From assembly GCF_003688995.1 (NCBI RefSeq), contig NZ_PENI01000001.1, positions 62,001-126,000 on the forward strand: a DNA stretch of 64,000 nt, read 5' to 3'. Positions 1-7,775 of the stretch are shown piece by piece. This stretch comes from Streptomyces shenzhenensis. Lineage in GTDB: Bacteria; Actinomycetota; Actinomycetes; Streptomycetales; Streptomycetaceae. Numbering within the stretch: position 1 is the stretch's first letter; every line of letters begins with the position of its first letter. Below the pieces are notes generated by a model. That model saw nothing but the letters and a program-made list of their open reading frames with translations. It ran no database searches and was not told where the DNA came from. The position numbers and the translations under genes are program-made.

Positions 1-849
1 GGTCACGCTCTCCTCGCCGAGGTGCGCCTCCACCATGGCGGTGAGCTGCTCCTCGCCGGGCGGCTCCAGTTCGAGCTGGATGCAGCGGCGCAGCAGGGGC
101 GCCGGGAAGTCGCGCTCGCCGTTGGAGGTCAGGACGATCACCGGGAAGGCGGTGCAGGCGACGCGTCCGCCGTGCACGGACACCCGCTCGCCGTCGTGGG
201 TGAGCACCTCGACGACGGGCTCGCGGTCCGCGAGCCGCTCCAGTTCGGGGATCGCGAACTCGCCCTCCTCCAGGGTGTTCAGGAGGTCGTTGGGCAGGTC
301 GAGGTCGCTCTTGTCCAGTTCGTCGATGAGCAGGACGCGGGGCTCCGCGGCGGGGAGCAGGGCGGTGCCGAGCGGGCCGAGGCGGAGGTACGAGCCGATG
401 CCGGAGGCCGCCGCCGCGGCCCCTTCGGCACCCTGGGCGCGTTCCAGCTGGACGTCCTGGAGGCGGCCGATCGCGTCGTACCGGTACAGGCCGTCGTGGA
501 GCGTGGTGCGGCTGACGATCGGCCAGCGCAGCACCGTGCCGAGGCCGAGTTCGTGGGCGACCGCGTAGGCGAGGGTGGACTTGCCGGTGCCCGGGTTGCC
601 GGTGACGAGGAGCGGGCGGCGCAGGTAGAGCGCGGCGTTGACGGCGTCGACCTCGGCGGGCCGGGGGGCGTAGTTCTCGACCAGGCGGCGGCGCACGCCG
701 AGCCGGCGGGCGCTGCTGGAGTCCTCCGGGCCGGACTCCGCCCCGTCCTGGTCGGCCGCGAAGTCACGCCAGGGCGGCGGCTCGGGCAACCGCCGTACTC
801 CGTCGTGCGGCTGACCCACTCCGCGGTAGATCCGCCAGTCGTTCACCAT
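1..849 (-). CDS. MoxR-type AAA+ ATPase, C-terminal end outside the window
   Basis: The minus-strand frame is open from an ATG at 849, with GGAGG about 5 bases upstream, to the window edge, giving 283 residues without a stop. Walker A (GNPGTGKST) lies near residue 86 and Walker B ([11 protein letters not shown]) near 168, followed by a sensor-like LTSN and an arginine-rich second-half motif, as in MoxR AAA+ ATPases. It is the third gene of an operon behind the Trypco1-like and trypsin/VMAP-C genes, 166 bp after the latter. MoxR ATPases remodel protein partners, often vWA-domain proteins; a vWA gene may therefore lie just outside the window. The fold is secure; the role in a conflict system is inferred from neighbours. 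Confidence 0.85.
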   Translation of the reverse strand, partial: MVNDWRIYRGVGQPHDGVRRLPEPPPWRDFAADQDGAESGPEDSSSARRLGVRRRLVENYAPRPAEVDAVNAALYLRRPLLVTGNPGTGKSTLAYAVAHELGLGTVLRWPIVSRTTLHDGLYRYDAIGRLQDVQLERAQGAEGAAAAASGIGSYLRLGPLGTALLPAAEPRVLLIDELDKSDLDLPNDLLNTLEEGEFAIPELERLADREPVVEVLTHDGERVSVHGGRVACTAFPVIVLTSNGERDFPAPLLRRCIQLELEPPGEEQLTAMVEAHLGEESVT

Positions 850-1015
850 GGGCTCCTCCCGGCTCCGGTGATCAGGCTGCGGGCCCGGCCGTTCGACGTA
901 TGACGTTACCGCCGGACGGCCGTGCCTGCCGAGCTTCGGGGGCGCCCGGTGTCGATTCCCGGTCCGTGAACGCCCTTGTGATGCGGGTGGGTTGACGGGG
1001 TGTCCGATGGAGCGG

Positions 1016-3100
1016 TCAGCCGCCGGGTGCGGCCAGGGGTGGCGGTCGCATGGCCTCCGTTCCGTACGGGGTGCGGTCCGGCGGGTCGAACAGCACGGCG
1101 AGCTTGCCGCGCAGTCCCTGGGCGTGCACGGTGTCCGGGTCGGCGAGCCGGATGCGCAGGTCACGGACCGGGCCGTGCAGCCCGTCCGCCCGTTCGGCCA
1201 GCCCCAGCAGACCGGCCGCCTGCCGGTGGAAGGCCCGGCACTCCTCGTGGTCGTGCCGGTCCCGGCGCCACAGCACCACGGAGTGGCCGGCCATGAGTGC
1301 GTACTTCATGGCCACCTGGCCCTCGCCGCTGCCGACCGGGCCGCAGTAGACCGGTACACAGCCGTTGTCCAGCGCGGACAGCCGGCCGTAGACGGCGTAC
1401 TCGCCCTCGGTGCGGCCGCCGGGCGCATGGCCGTCGGCCGGTGCCTCGCCACGCAGCGGCTGGTGGGAGAGCGGGCCGCGGGCCGTGCCCCGCCACCGTT
1501 TGAGCCACTCCGGCGAGGGCTTCCTGGCATTGCGCCGGGCGTCACGGATGACGACGGTCCGGCGCAGCCCGAGCGGCATGGCGCGCTCGTCGGGATCGCC
1601 GGGATCGTCTTCGGTCTCGCCCGCGGGGGCGAGGCCCCAGTCGTCCACGGGCAGGTCGAACAGGCGGCGCGGCAGGAACACCTCGACCGCGGCCAGGTGT
1701 TCGCCGTGGTCGCCCTGGCTGAGCGCGCGGGCCAGCGGTTCGCGCAGGGTGGCGGACAGCTCGTCGGCGCGCACGCCGCGGTCGTCGCCGGCCACGGGCG
1801 TGACGTCCTCACCGTCGTAGACGAGCTGGACGCTCCAGGGGTAGCGGTCGCCGTACATCGGTTCGCCGACCTTGACGAGGACGTCGGTGCGGCCGGCGGC
1901 CGGCTCCGCGTGGTGCGCGGCGGCCGGGTCGAGGAGGCCGTCGAGGATGCCGTGGATGGCCTCGCCGACCGCCCAGTACTCGTGCCGGTCGGCCTGTTCG
2001 GTGATCCAGTCGGCGAAGGCGCACAGCCGTTCCGGGGCCACCTCGTCCGGGCGTTCCTGGACGGTGTGCCGGGCCACCCGCGCCGCGTACAGCAGGACGG
2101 CGTCGAGGTCGACCAGGGCTCCGCCTGCGGCGTGCCCCGGTGCGCGCAGTCCGTGCAGCAGTCCTGCGCCCTCGCGCCAGCTGCGCGGCTCGTGGACGAT
2201 CAGGGAACGGTGCCGGCTGTTCAGCACCCGCGCCCTGACCTCCTCCACGAGGTGGACGACCTCGCCGGGCCCGGCGGGCGGCGGGAGGTGCGCGAGGTGG
2301 CCGTAGAGCCGGGCCCGCAGCTCGGGGGTGATCCCGGAGCCCTCGTAGCCGGGCAGGCCGGTCTGCGCCGCGGTCCAGTGCGCGTACTCCGCCGGGTCGT
2401 CGAGGAGGGCGAGATGGTGCAGATCGTGGGCGCGCAGGACCTCGTGCACCAGCACGCCGCCGCGTACGTCCAGCAGCTCGCGCAGCGCGGTGATCGGGAC
2501 GGCGGCGCCCTCGTCCCGGCCGCGGCCCTTGATCATGCCGATGACCGCGCCGTAGCGCCGGTCGATCACGGGCCCGCCGGACAGTCCCTCGAACGGCAGG
2601 GTGCCGTTGATCAGCAGCGCCCGGCCGTCCGATCCTGCCGCCTCGCCGACGCCGTGCCGCACGCCCAGTTCGCCGGTCCTGCGGGACCAGCCGTGCAGGC
2701 CGATCGGGGCCGGGGTGCTGGGCGCCCGGTCGCTCAGCCACAGGCACCGCGCGTCCTCGGCGTCCGGCACCCGGACGAGCGCGATGTCCGGCAGCCGCCA
2801 GCGGTCGCCCGCCGTGTCGGGGTTCTCGGGGCGCGGTTCGGCGAGCACCACCGCGCCGGTCGCGGTCCGCTCCCGCCGGGTGCCCACGGCGGTACGGCCC
2901 TCCCAGGAGACGCCCACGACGTTCTCGCCCCGCCACACCGCAGCTCCCCCCTTCCCGACGACATGAGCGCAGGTCAGCAGCCAGCCCGGGGCTATGAAGA
3001 AGCCCGATCCCCAGTAGTCGTCACGGTCGGTTGCATACCCGTCGCCCGGTGCGCCGATGCGTGCGAGCGAGGGGCGCACCATCTCGTCGAAGGCGCTCAT
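1016..3100 (-). CDS. Trypsin-like serine protease with VMAP-C domain
   Basis: This 694-residue protein has no signal peptide and should be cytoplasmic. The N-terminal 230 residues are a trypsin-like protease with His46 (LLTCAHVV), Asp105 (PDIALV) and Ser174 (GLSGGPV), so the triad looks intact. The middle is helical linker. The C-terminal part, about 400-685, fits the vWA-MoxR-associated protein C-terminal domain (VMAP-C): [17 protein letters not shown], then [10 protein letters not shown] and [16 protein letters not shown] proteins are known from NTP-dependent conflict systems proposed as anti-phage or programmed-death devices. Its ATG overlaps the stop of the Trypco1-like gene (ATGA), so the two are probably translationally coupled, and the MoxR gene follows. 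The domain call comes from family knowledge, not a search. Confidence 0.85.
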   Translation of the reverse strand: MSAFDEMVRPSLARIGAPGDGYATDRDDYWGSGFFIAPGWLLTCAHVVGKGGAAVWRGENVVGVSWEGRTAVGTRRERTATGAVVLAEPRPENPDTAGDRWRLPDIALVRVPDAEDARCLWLSDRAPSTPAPIGLHGWSRRTGELGVRHGVGEAAGSDGRALLINGTLPFEGLSGGPVIDRRYGAVIGMIKGRGRDEGAAVPITALRELLDVRGGVLVHEVLRAHDLHHLALLDDPAEYAHWTAAQTGLPGYEGSGITPELRARLYGHLAHLPPPAGPGEVVHLVEEVRARVLNSRHRSLIVHEPRSWREGAGLLHGLRAPGHAAGGALVDLDAVLLYAARVARHTVQERPDEVAPERLCAFADWITEQADRHEYWAVGEAIHGILDGLLDPAAAHHAEPAAGRTDVLVKVGEPMYGDRYPWSVQLVYDGEDVTPVAGDDRGVRADELSATLREPLARALSQGDHGEHLAAVEVFLPRRLFDLPVDDWGLAPAGETEDDPGDPDERAMPLGLRRTVVIRDARRNARKPSPEWLKRWRGTARGPLSHQPLRGEAPADGHAPGGRTEGEYAVYGRLSALDNGCVPVYCGPVGSGEGQVAMKYALMAGHSVVLWRRDRHDHEECRAFHRQAAGLLGLAERADGLHGPVRDLRIRLADPDTVHAQGLRGKLAVLFDPPDRTPYGTEAMRPPPLAAPGG

Positions 3101-3504
3101 TCCGCGTCGGAGGCCGGGGATCCGGTCGCCGCGCCGGCGCGCGGGTCCGCCGCCGGGCCGGTCCCGCGCCCGTCCCCCGCCGGTTCGGTCCAGGTCAGGG
3201 ACACGGTCAGGGACGAGGTGCCGCCGCCCTCGGCGATGGCGCTCACGATCTTGCCGGACTGCGCCGTCAGTTCGATTCCGAAGCTGACGGACACCTCGAC
3301 GGGCGAGGTCGTGTCCAGACCGGCGCGCAGGGAGCGCACGACGCCCCCGACCGTGCCGGCCAGTCCCCCTGCCATGTCGACGATCCGGCCCCCGAACCCG
3401 GTGTCCCGGTACCCGTCGTCCTGCGCGGCGTCGTCCGCCGCGCCGATCCTGGCCCAGACGACGGTTCCGTCGTCGAGCCGTATGCGTTCGATTCCTCCGC
3501 CCAC
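3097..3504 (-). CDS. Trypsin-co-occurring domain (Trypco1 / CU044_2847-type) protein
   Basis: This 135-residue protein starts at GTG 3504 behind a GGGGG stretch; no ATG lies in a sensible place. Residues 2-20 (IERIRLDDGTVVWARI) and 70-105 (VSVSFGIELTAQSGKIV then LTVSLTW) form the two strand-rich blocks typical of the small Trypco1/CU044_2847 family, which recurs beside trypsin-like proteases in actinobacterial conflict operons. The tail is Pro/Gly/Ala-rich and looks disordered. The stop overlaps the protease start by 4 bp, placing it first in the three-gene operon. It may be a substrate, adaptor or regulator of the protease; that is inference. Confidence 0.78.
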   Translation of the reverse strand: MGGGIERIRLDDGTVVWARIGAADDAAQDDGYRDTGFGGRIVDMAGGLAGTVGGVVRSLRAGLDTTSPVEVSVSFGIELTAQSGKIVSAIAEGGGTSSLTVSLTWTEPAGDGRGTGPAADPRAGAATGSPASDAE

Positions 3505-3625
3505 GTCGCCCCCGTTCGCGTGATGGGAGGAGAAGGCTAACTCCCGGCGAGGACGAGTGGGAGGGGCAACGATCCCTCGGGCGTGCCGAACGGCCGTGTC
3601 AGAACCGCCCGTTGGGGGCGACGGG

Positions 3626-3811
3626 CTATTCGTCCTCGTCGTCCTCGTCGTCGAGCCGGGCCAGCCAGGTCGCCAGCCGTTCGACTGGGACCTCGAAGTC
3701 CGGGTTGAGGTCCACGAACGTACGCAACTGCTCGGCAAGCCACTCGAAGGTGACCTCTTCCTCGCCGCGCCGCTTCTCCAGTTCCTCGATGCCGCGGTCG
3801 GTGAAGTACAT
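3626..3811 (-). CDS. DUF6104 family small protein
   Basis: This 61-residue protein starts at the ATG at 3811, behind AGGAGAG and matching the conserved opening MYFTDRGIEELEKRRGEEE. I recognise it as the widespread Streptomyces DUF6104 family of unknown function. It is charged and probably helical, with an acidic tail (LDDEDDEDE) and no membrane segment. It lies 121 bp before the Trypco1-like gene on the same strand; whether the two share a transcript is unclear. Upstream ATG codons (at 3868) have no ribosome site and add a non-conserved leader. Confidence 0.8.
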   Translation of the reverse strand: MYFTDRGIEELEKRRGEEEVTFEWLAEQLRTFVDLNPDFEVPVERLATWLARLDDEDDEDE

Positions 3812-3899
3812 GGGGACGTCTCTCCTGCGAATCTGTGTGCACTCGGCTTCTGCGGACAGCCTATGCAACCGCCGGGACTACAGATCCCCGAACGGCCTT

Positions 3900-4690
3900 C
3901 CGGCCAGGATTGCCGACGCCCCAAGGTCACGCACCCGACCTTCCGTGCAGCCACACCCAGCGGTGCACGTCACCCCACCCGGGCCCCACAGCCACCGCAC
4001 GCCATCCCGGGCCACCGCAACCGACGTCCCAGATCACGCACTCCGCCTTCCGGGCCGCCCGCCACACCCAGCCGCGCGGGGCACCCCACCCGGCGCTCAC
4101 AGACACCGCACCCCATCGCGGGGCAACGCAACCGACGTCCCAGGTCGCGCACTCAGCCTTCCGGGCCGCCGCATCAGGTCACGCGGGGCGCCTCACCCGG
4201 CACCCGGCCTCCGCACCCCATCACGCGGGGCACCGCAACCGGCCCCCGCAAGACCGTGCCCAGTCACCCGGGGCGCCCCCACCAGGCCTCCACGAACACC
4301 GCACCCGGCCTCCCGAGCCACCGCACCCACTCGCCCCGGTCACCACACCCAGCCGCACGCGTCACCCCACCCGCACCCCGTCCCGGGCCACCGCAACCGG
4401 CGTCCCAGGTCGCGCACTCCTCCTCCGGGCCGCCGCATCAGGTCACGCGGGGCGCCCCACCCGGCCCCCGCAGAACCGCGCCCAGTCACCCCAGGCGCCC
4501 CACCATGCCTCCACGAACACCGCACCCGGCCTCCCGAGCCACCGCACCCACTCGCCCCGGTCGCGCGCGTCACCCGACCCGCACCGCATCCCGGGCCGGC
4601 GCAACCGGTCGTCCAGGGCGCCGCGCCCCGTCGCGCCGGCCCGAGCGCTCCGTGCGCCAAGAGCGACGCCCCCGCAGCCGGGCCCGGACC
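3900..4690. repeat. Intergenic degenerate repeat tract 1 (C/A-rich on plus strand)
   Basis: About 800 bp without a believable gene lie between the divergent DUF6104 and DUF4097 genes. The tract is built from imperfect copies of a block centred on CAACCGACGTCCCAG...CGCACTC...CTTCCGGGCCGCC, seen near 4014, 4123 and 4388. A 55-bp stretch at 4287-4341 is repeated exactly at 4508-4562, 221 bp apart; neither 221 nor the other spacings keep one frame. The plus strand is strongly C over G and full of CACC. Three frames stay open by base bias only, giving Pro/Thr/His/Arg-rich translations with no start signal. Confidence 0.75.
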
Positions 4691-4706
4691 TCCACTGACG
4701 GGTGTC

Positions 4707-4760
4707 TTGACTTTCCGTGACCGCGATATATCGTGTTTTACGGAAGACGCGATATGGCGC
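4707..4760 (+). promoter_or_regulatory. Promoter and likely PadR operator of the DUF4097-padR operon
   Basis: A TTGACT -35-like box at 4707-4712 is followed by the palindrome CGATATATCG at 4724-4733 and by a second CGATAT half-site at 4750-4755. AT-rich CGATAT palindromes stand out sharply in this G+C-rich DNA and lie where autoregulatory PadR proteins usually bind. The start codon at 4790 is preceded by AAGGAGG. The exact -10 box is unclear. Binding by the downstream PadR protein is inferred. Confidence 0.5.
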
Positions 4761-4789
4761 GTCGCGTCCGCGTCAAGGAGGTCAGCACC

Positions 4790-5737
4790 ATGTCCGAGTG
4801 GTCCGTCACAGAGCCGAGGAAGCTCACCTTCGACGACCCCGTGCGCGATCTGCACGTGCGCATCGTCAACGGAACAGTCAACGTCGTGGGCACGGACGAG
4901 GGTTCCGCCCGGCTGCAGGTCTCGGAGATAGAGGGCCCGCCCCTGGTGGTCACCCAGGAGGGCGGCACCCTCACGGTGGCGTACGAGGACCTGCCCTGGA
5001 AGGGCTTCCTCAAGTGGCTGGACCGCAAGGGCTGGCGGCGCAGCGCGGTCGTCTCGCTCGCGGTCCCCGCGGACACCCGCGTGGAGGTGGGCGTGGTCGG
5101 CGCCGGCGCCGTGGTCTCGGGGATCCGCGGCGCCTCGGTGGTCAAGGGCGTCACCGGTGACACGACGCTCGTCGCCCTCTCCGGCCCGGTCCGGGCGGAC
5201 ACGGTCTCCGGCAGCCTGGAGGCCCAGGCCGTCACCGGCGATCTGCGCTTCAACTCCGTCTCGGGCGATCTGACCGTCGTCGAGGGCGCGGGCTCCTCGG
5301 TGCGTGCCGAATCCGTCAGCGGATCCATGATCGTCGACCTCGATCCGGACGGTCCGACCGATATCCGACTGACCAGCGTCTCCGGTGAGATCGCCATCCG
5401 GCTGCCGCACCCGGCGGACGCGGAGGTGGAGGCGAACACGGCGAGCGGCACGATCTCCAACGCCTTCGACGATCTGCGGGTGCACGGCCAGTGGGGCGCC
5501 CACAAGATCACCGGCCGCCTCGGCGCGGGCAACGGCACACTCCGGGCCACCACGGTCTCCGGTTCCATCGCCCTGCTGCGCCGCCCGCAGAAGGAGGACG
5601 AGGACACCGCCTGGGACGCCACGGAGCCGGATCCGGCCGCGTCCCGGCACCCGTCGGGGGACAATTCCGCTTCCGGCCCGGCAGCCGACGCGACGAGCGC
5701 CACGGCCGACGGCACGACCGACAAGAAGGTGCTCTGA
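4790..5737 (+). CDS. DUF4097 family beta-strand repeat protein
   Basis: This 315-residue protein starts at the ATG preceded by AAGGAGG. The body is a run of short beta-strand repeats with recurring turns of the type TVSGSLEAQAVTGDLRF, SVSGDLTVV and TVSGSIALL, characteristic of DUF4097 adhesin-like right-handed beta folds. There is no signal peptide or transmembrane segment, so it is probably cytoplasmic despite the 'adhesin' name. The last 45 residues are charged and disordered. It is cotranscribed with the PadR gene, whose ATG lies 1 base past the stop. DUF4097/PadR pairs are common in actinobacteria; the function is unknown. Confidence 0.85.
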   Translation: MSEWSVTEPRKLTFDDPVRDLHVRIVNGTVNVVGTDEGSARLQVSEIEGPPLVVTQEGGTLTVAYEDLPWKGFLKWLDRKGWRRSAVVSLAVPADTRVEVGVVGAGAVVSGIRGASVVKGVTGDTTLVALSGPVRADTVSGSLEAQAVTGDLRFNSVSGDLTVVEGAGSSVRAESVSGSMIVDLDPDGPTDIRLTSVSGEIAIRLPHPADAEVEANTASGTISNAFDDLRVHGQWGAHKITGRLGAGNGTLRATTVSGSIALLRRPQKEDEDTAWDATEPDPAASRHPSGDNSASGPAADATSATADGTTDKKVL

Positions 5738-5738
5738 C

Positions 5739-6827
5739 ATGCCCCCCGTCTTCGCCCACGGCCGCCTCCGCCTCTACCTGCTCAAGCTGCTCGATGAGGC
5801 CCCGCGCCACGGCTACGAGGTGATCCGCCTCCTCGAAGAGCGCTTCCAGGGGCTGTACGCCCCGTCGGCGGGCACCGTCTACCCCCGGCTGGCCAAGCTG
5901 GAGGCCGAGGGCCTGGTCACGCACACCACCGAGGGCGGCCGCAAGGTGTACGCCATCACGGACGCGGGCCGCGCCGAACTGGCCGACCGCAGCGGGGAAC
6001 TGGCCGACCTGGAGCTGGAGATCCGCGAGTCGGTCGCGGAACTCGCCGCCGAGATCCGGGCCGATGTGCGCGGCGCGGCGGGCGACCTGCGGCGCGAGAT
6101 GCGGGCCGCCGCCTCCGAGGCCCGGCGCGGCACCGGCACCCGCGCCACGGAGCAGGGCCCCTTCGGGGAGTACGGCGAGGTCGGCGACAAGGAGTCCTGG
6201 CGCGTCGCCAAGGAGGAGATGCGCCGGGTCAAGCAGGAGTGGAAGGAGCAGGCCCGCCGGGCCAAGGACGAGAGCCGCAGGGCCCGCGAGGAGGCCCAGC
6301 GGGCGCGGCGCCAGGCCCAGGAGGCCCAGACGCGGGCGCGGGCGCAGGCACAGGAGGAGATGCAGCGGATCGCCCGCCGGGTCCAGGAGCATGTGCAGGA
6401 CCACTTCACGCGCGGCGACTGGCCCACAGGGGTGCGCGAGGGCCTGAGCGAACTCGCCAAGGAGTTCGGCGAGTTCGGCAAGGACTTCGGGAAGGAGTTC
6501 GGCAAGGACTTCGGTTTCGGCCGCGGCGGCGCGGAAGCGGGGGCCGATGAGGGGCCGAAGGCGGGGACCCACAAGGCCGCGCCCGCTCCGGAGTACGGGC
6601 AGACACCGGAGGACTTCCCGGCCGGCTACGAACCGGCCTGGGCCCACGAGGACACCAGTGGCGATCCGGCCCGTGACCTGGACCGCCTCCTCGACCGCTT
6701 CCGGGACGACATCCGGGACGCGGCCCGCGACCACGGCGTCACGGCCGACCAGTTGCGGGACGCGCGCCGCCATCTGTCGACGGCGGCGGCCCACATCGGG
6801 GTGATACTCCGCCTGCCCCGGCCCTGA
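5739..6827 (+). CDS. PadR family regulator with long coiled-coil extension
   Basis: This 362-residue protein has an N-terminal PadR winged helix at about residues 9-85 (LYLLKLLDEAPRHGYEVI; GTVYPRLAKLEAEGLV). Residues 85-230 are a long, highly charged Glu/Arg/Ala coiled coil. Around 235-263 there is a Phe-Gly-Lys/Glu repeat (FGKDFGKEFGKDFGFG). A disordered stretch follows, then a conserved-looking helical C-terminus (DLDRLLDRFRDDIRDAARD). Ordinary PadR proteins are about 110-190 residues, so the extension is notable. Start and stop of the pair are almost touching, so it is coupled to the DUF4097 gene and probably represses its own operon through the CGATAT palindrome. Confidence 0.85.
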   Translation: MPPVFAHGRLRLYLLKLLDEAPRHGYEVIRLLEERFQGLYAPSAGTVYPRLAKLEAEGLVTHTTEGGRKVYAITDAGRAELADRSGELADLELEIRESVAELAAEIRADVRGAAGDLRREMRAAASEARRGTGTRATEQGPFGEYGEVGDKESWRVAKEEMRRVKQEWKEQARRAKDESRRAREEAQRARRQAQEAQTRARAQAQEEMQRIARRVQEHVQDHFTRGDWPTGVREGLSELAKEFGEFGKDFGKEFGKDFGFGRGGAEAGADEGPKAGTHKAAPAPEYGQTPEDFPAGYEPAWAHEDTSGDPARDLDRLLDRFRDDIRDAARDHGVTADQLRDARRHLSTAAAHIGVILRLPRP

Positions 6828-6852
6828 CCGCCCGGCACCCCGGGCCGCACTC

Positions 6853-6889
6853 CCCCGCGCCCGGCACCCGTATCGGCACGGGCGCGGGG
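6853..6889. terminator. Terminator hairpin between convergent padR and Clp_N genes
   Basis: A perfect 11-bp stem (6853-6863 pairing with 6879-6889, CCCCGCGCCCG) closes a 15-base loop that contains a small CCG-TAT-CGG stem. It sits between two converging stop codons and could serve both transcripts. There is no U-tract, which is usual in Streptomyces. Confidence 0.7.
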
Positions 6890-6897
6890 AAGCCCGG

Positions 6898-7461
6898 TCA
6901 GGACGCCTTCGCCGCTCCGCCGCCGTACAGCACCCGGGTGACGGACTCGTATGTCACACCGTGATCGGCGAGGATCTCGGCGGGTACACCGGGGCAGACG
7001 GTCAGCGCGAGGAGGATGTGCTCGTCGCCGATGTGCCGGTCACGGCGGCCGATGGCGGTGCGCAGCGCCCGTTCGAGGACGTCCTTGGCACCCCGGCTGA
7101 AGGGGCGGTGGCCCGACCACCAGCCTCTGCCCCTGCGGTCGCCGGACATCGCCCCGACGCCGTGCGTCTCCTCGACCCGGTGGACGATCGCGGAGACGTC
7201 GATGCCCAGCCCGGCGAGTGCGTCCTCGTCCGCCCGGGTCAGACCGCCCCGCCGCCGTGCCTCGCCGAGAGCCCCGCGCACGGACTCCTTGCGGTCGGCG
7301 AGGCCCAGCGCGGCCAGCGCGAAGGAGGCGCGGCTCGCCTCGCGGTCGAGCAGCGCGAGGAGCATATGGCCGGTGTCGATGGCCCGCGCGCCCTCGCGTT
7401 CGCCGTGCTCCACCGCGCCGCGCATCACGTCGCGGGCGTGCCTCGTGAACCGTTCGAACAT
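6898..7461 (-). CDS. Clp protease N-terminal (Clp_N) domain protein
   Basis: This 187-residue protein starts at the ATG 7461 that overlaps the previous stop (TGATG). It contains two ClpA/ClpC-type N-terminal repeats: FERFTRHARDVMRGAVEHGE...IDTGHMLLALLDRE near residues 2-45, and FSRGAKDVLERALRTAIGRRDRHIGDEHILLAL near 118-155. There is no AAA+ module, so it is a stand-alone Clp_N protein. Such domains bind substrates or adaptors for Clp machines; here it may modulate ClpC or partner the HTH protein. It is translationally coupled to the HTH gene under a shared operator. Confidence 0.87.
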   Translation of the reverse strand: MFERFTRHARDVMRGAVEHGEREGARAIDTGHMLLALLDREASRASFALAALGLADRKESVRGALGEARRRGGLTRADEDALAGLGIDVSAIVHRVEETHGVGAMSGDRRGRGWWSGHRPFSRGAKDVLERALRTAIGRRDRHIGDEHILLALTVCPGVPAEILADHGVTYESVTRVLYGGGAAKAS

Positions 7462-7670
7462 CACTGCCTCCCGTACTTCTTGTGCACGGCCTGTCTGCTG
7501 ACGCCGAGTTCGGTGGCGATCTCCTGCCACGACCAGCCCTGGTTGCGGGCGTTGCGCACCTGTACGGCCTCCAGCTGCTCCAGCAGCCTGCGCAGGGCGA
7601 CTACGGCCCGCAGCCCGATCCGCGGGTCGCGGTCGCCTGCGCGCTCGGCGAGATTGGTTGCCTCGGTCAT
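7461..7670 (-). CDS. Small helix-turn-helix protein upstream of Clp_N gene
   Basis: This 69-residue protein has a C-terminal helix-turn-helix, NQGWSWQEIATELGVSRQAVHKKYG, preceded by a leucine-rich helix (RAVVALRRLLEQLEAVQV) that could dimerise. The ATG at 7670 is only 6 bases after a good -10 box, so the mRNA is probably leaderless. The stop overlaps the Clp_N start by one base. Two perfect TGTCAAC-N4-GTTGACA palindromes lie directly upstream, arguing for autoregulation. Confidence 0.85.
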   Translation of the reverse strand: MTEATNLAERAGDRDPRIGLRAVVALRRLLEQLEAVQVRNARNQGWSWQEIATELGVSRQAVHKKYGRQ

Positions 7671-7672
7671 GA

Positions 7673-7717
7673 TGTCAACCTACGTTGACACGGGAAGCTT
7701 GTCAACCTTGGTTGACA
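7673..7717 (-). promoter_or_regulatory. Leaderless promoter overlapped by two identical palindromic operators
   Basis: Two perfect inverted repeats TGTCAAC-N4-GTTGACA occur at 7673-7690 and 7700-7717, centres 27 bp apart. On the minus strand the arms themselves supply TTGACA (7700-7705) and, after exactly 17 bases, TAGGTT (7677-7682). The start codon begins 6 bases past that -10 box. A protein bound to the palindromes would cover the whole promoter. Confidence 0.82.
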
Positions 7718-7725
7718 TAAGGCAA

Positions 7726-7752
7726 CGGCCGACCCGGGAGCCGGGTCGGCCG
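7726..7752 (-). terminator. Terminator downstream of the MDR oxidoreductase
   Basis: A 12-bp perfect stem (7726-7737 with 7741-7752, CGGCCGACCCGG) with a three-base loop lies 24 bp past the stop of the minus-strand MDR gene and before the HTH promoter region. Confidence 0.65.
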
Positions 7753-7775
7753 TCGGTACGGCGGGGGCGCCGCGG

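Noticed and set aside
992..3523. 843-codon plus-strand frame opposite the trypsin/VMAP-C gene
   Set aside because: It is the antisense shadow of a protein with an intact catalytic triad; its translation is Gly/Arg/Val-rich without domains or a ribosome site.
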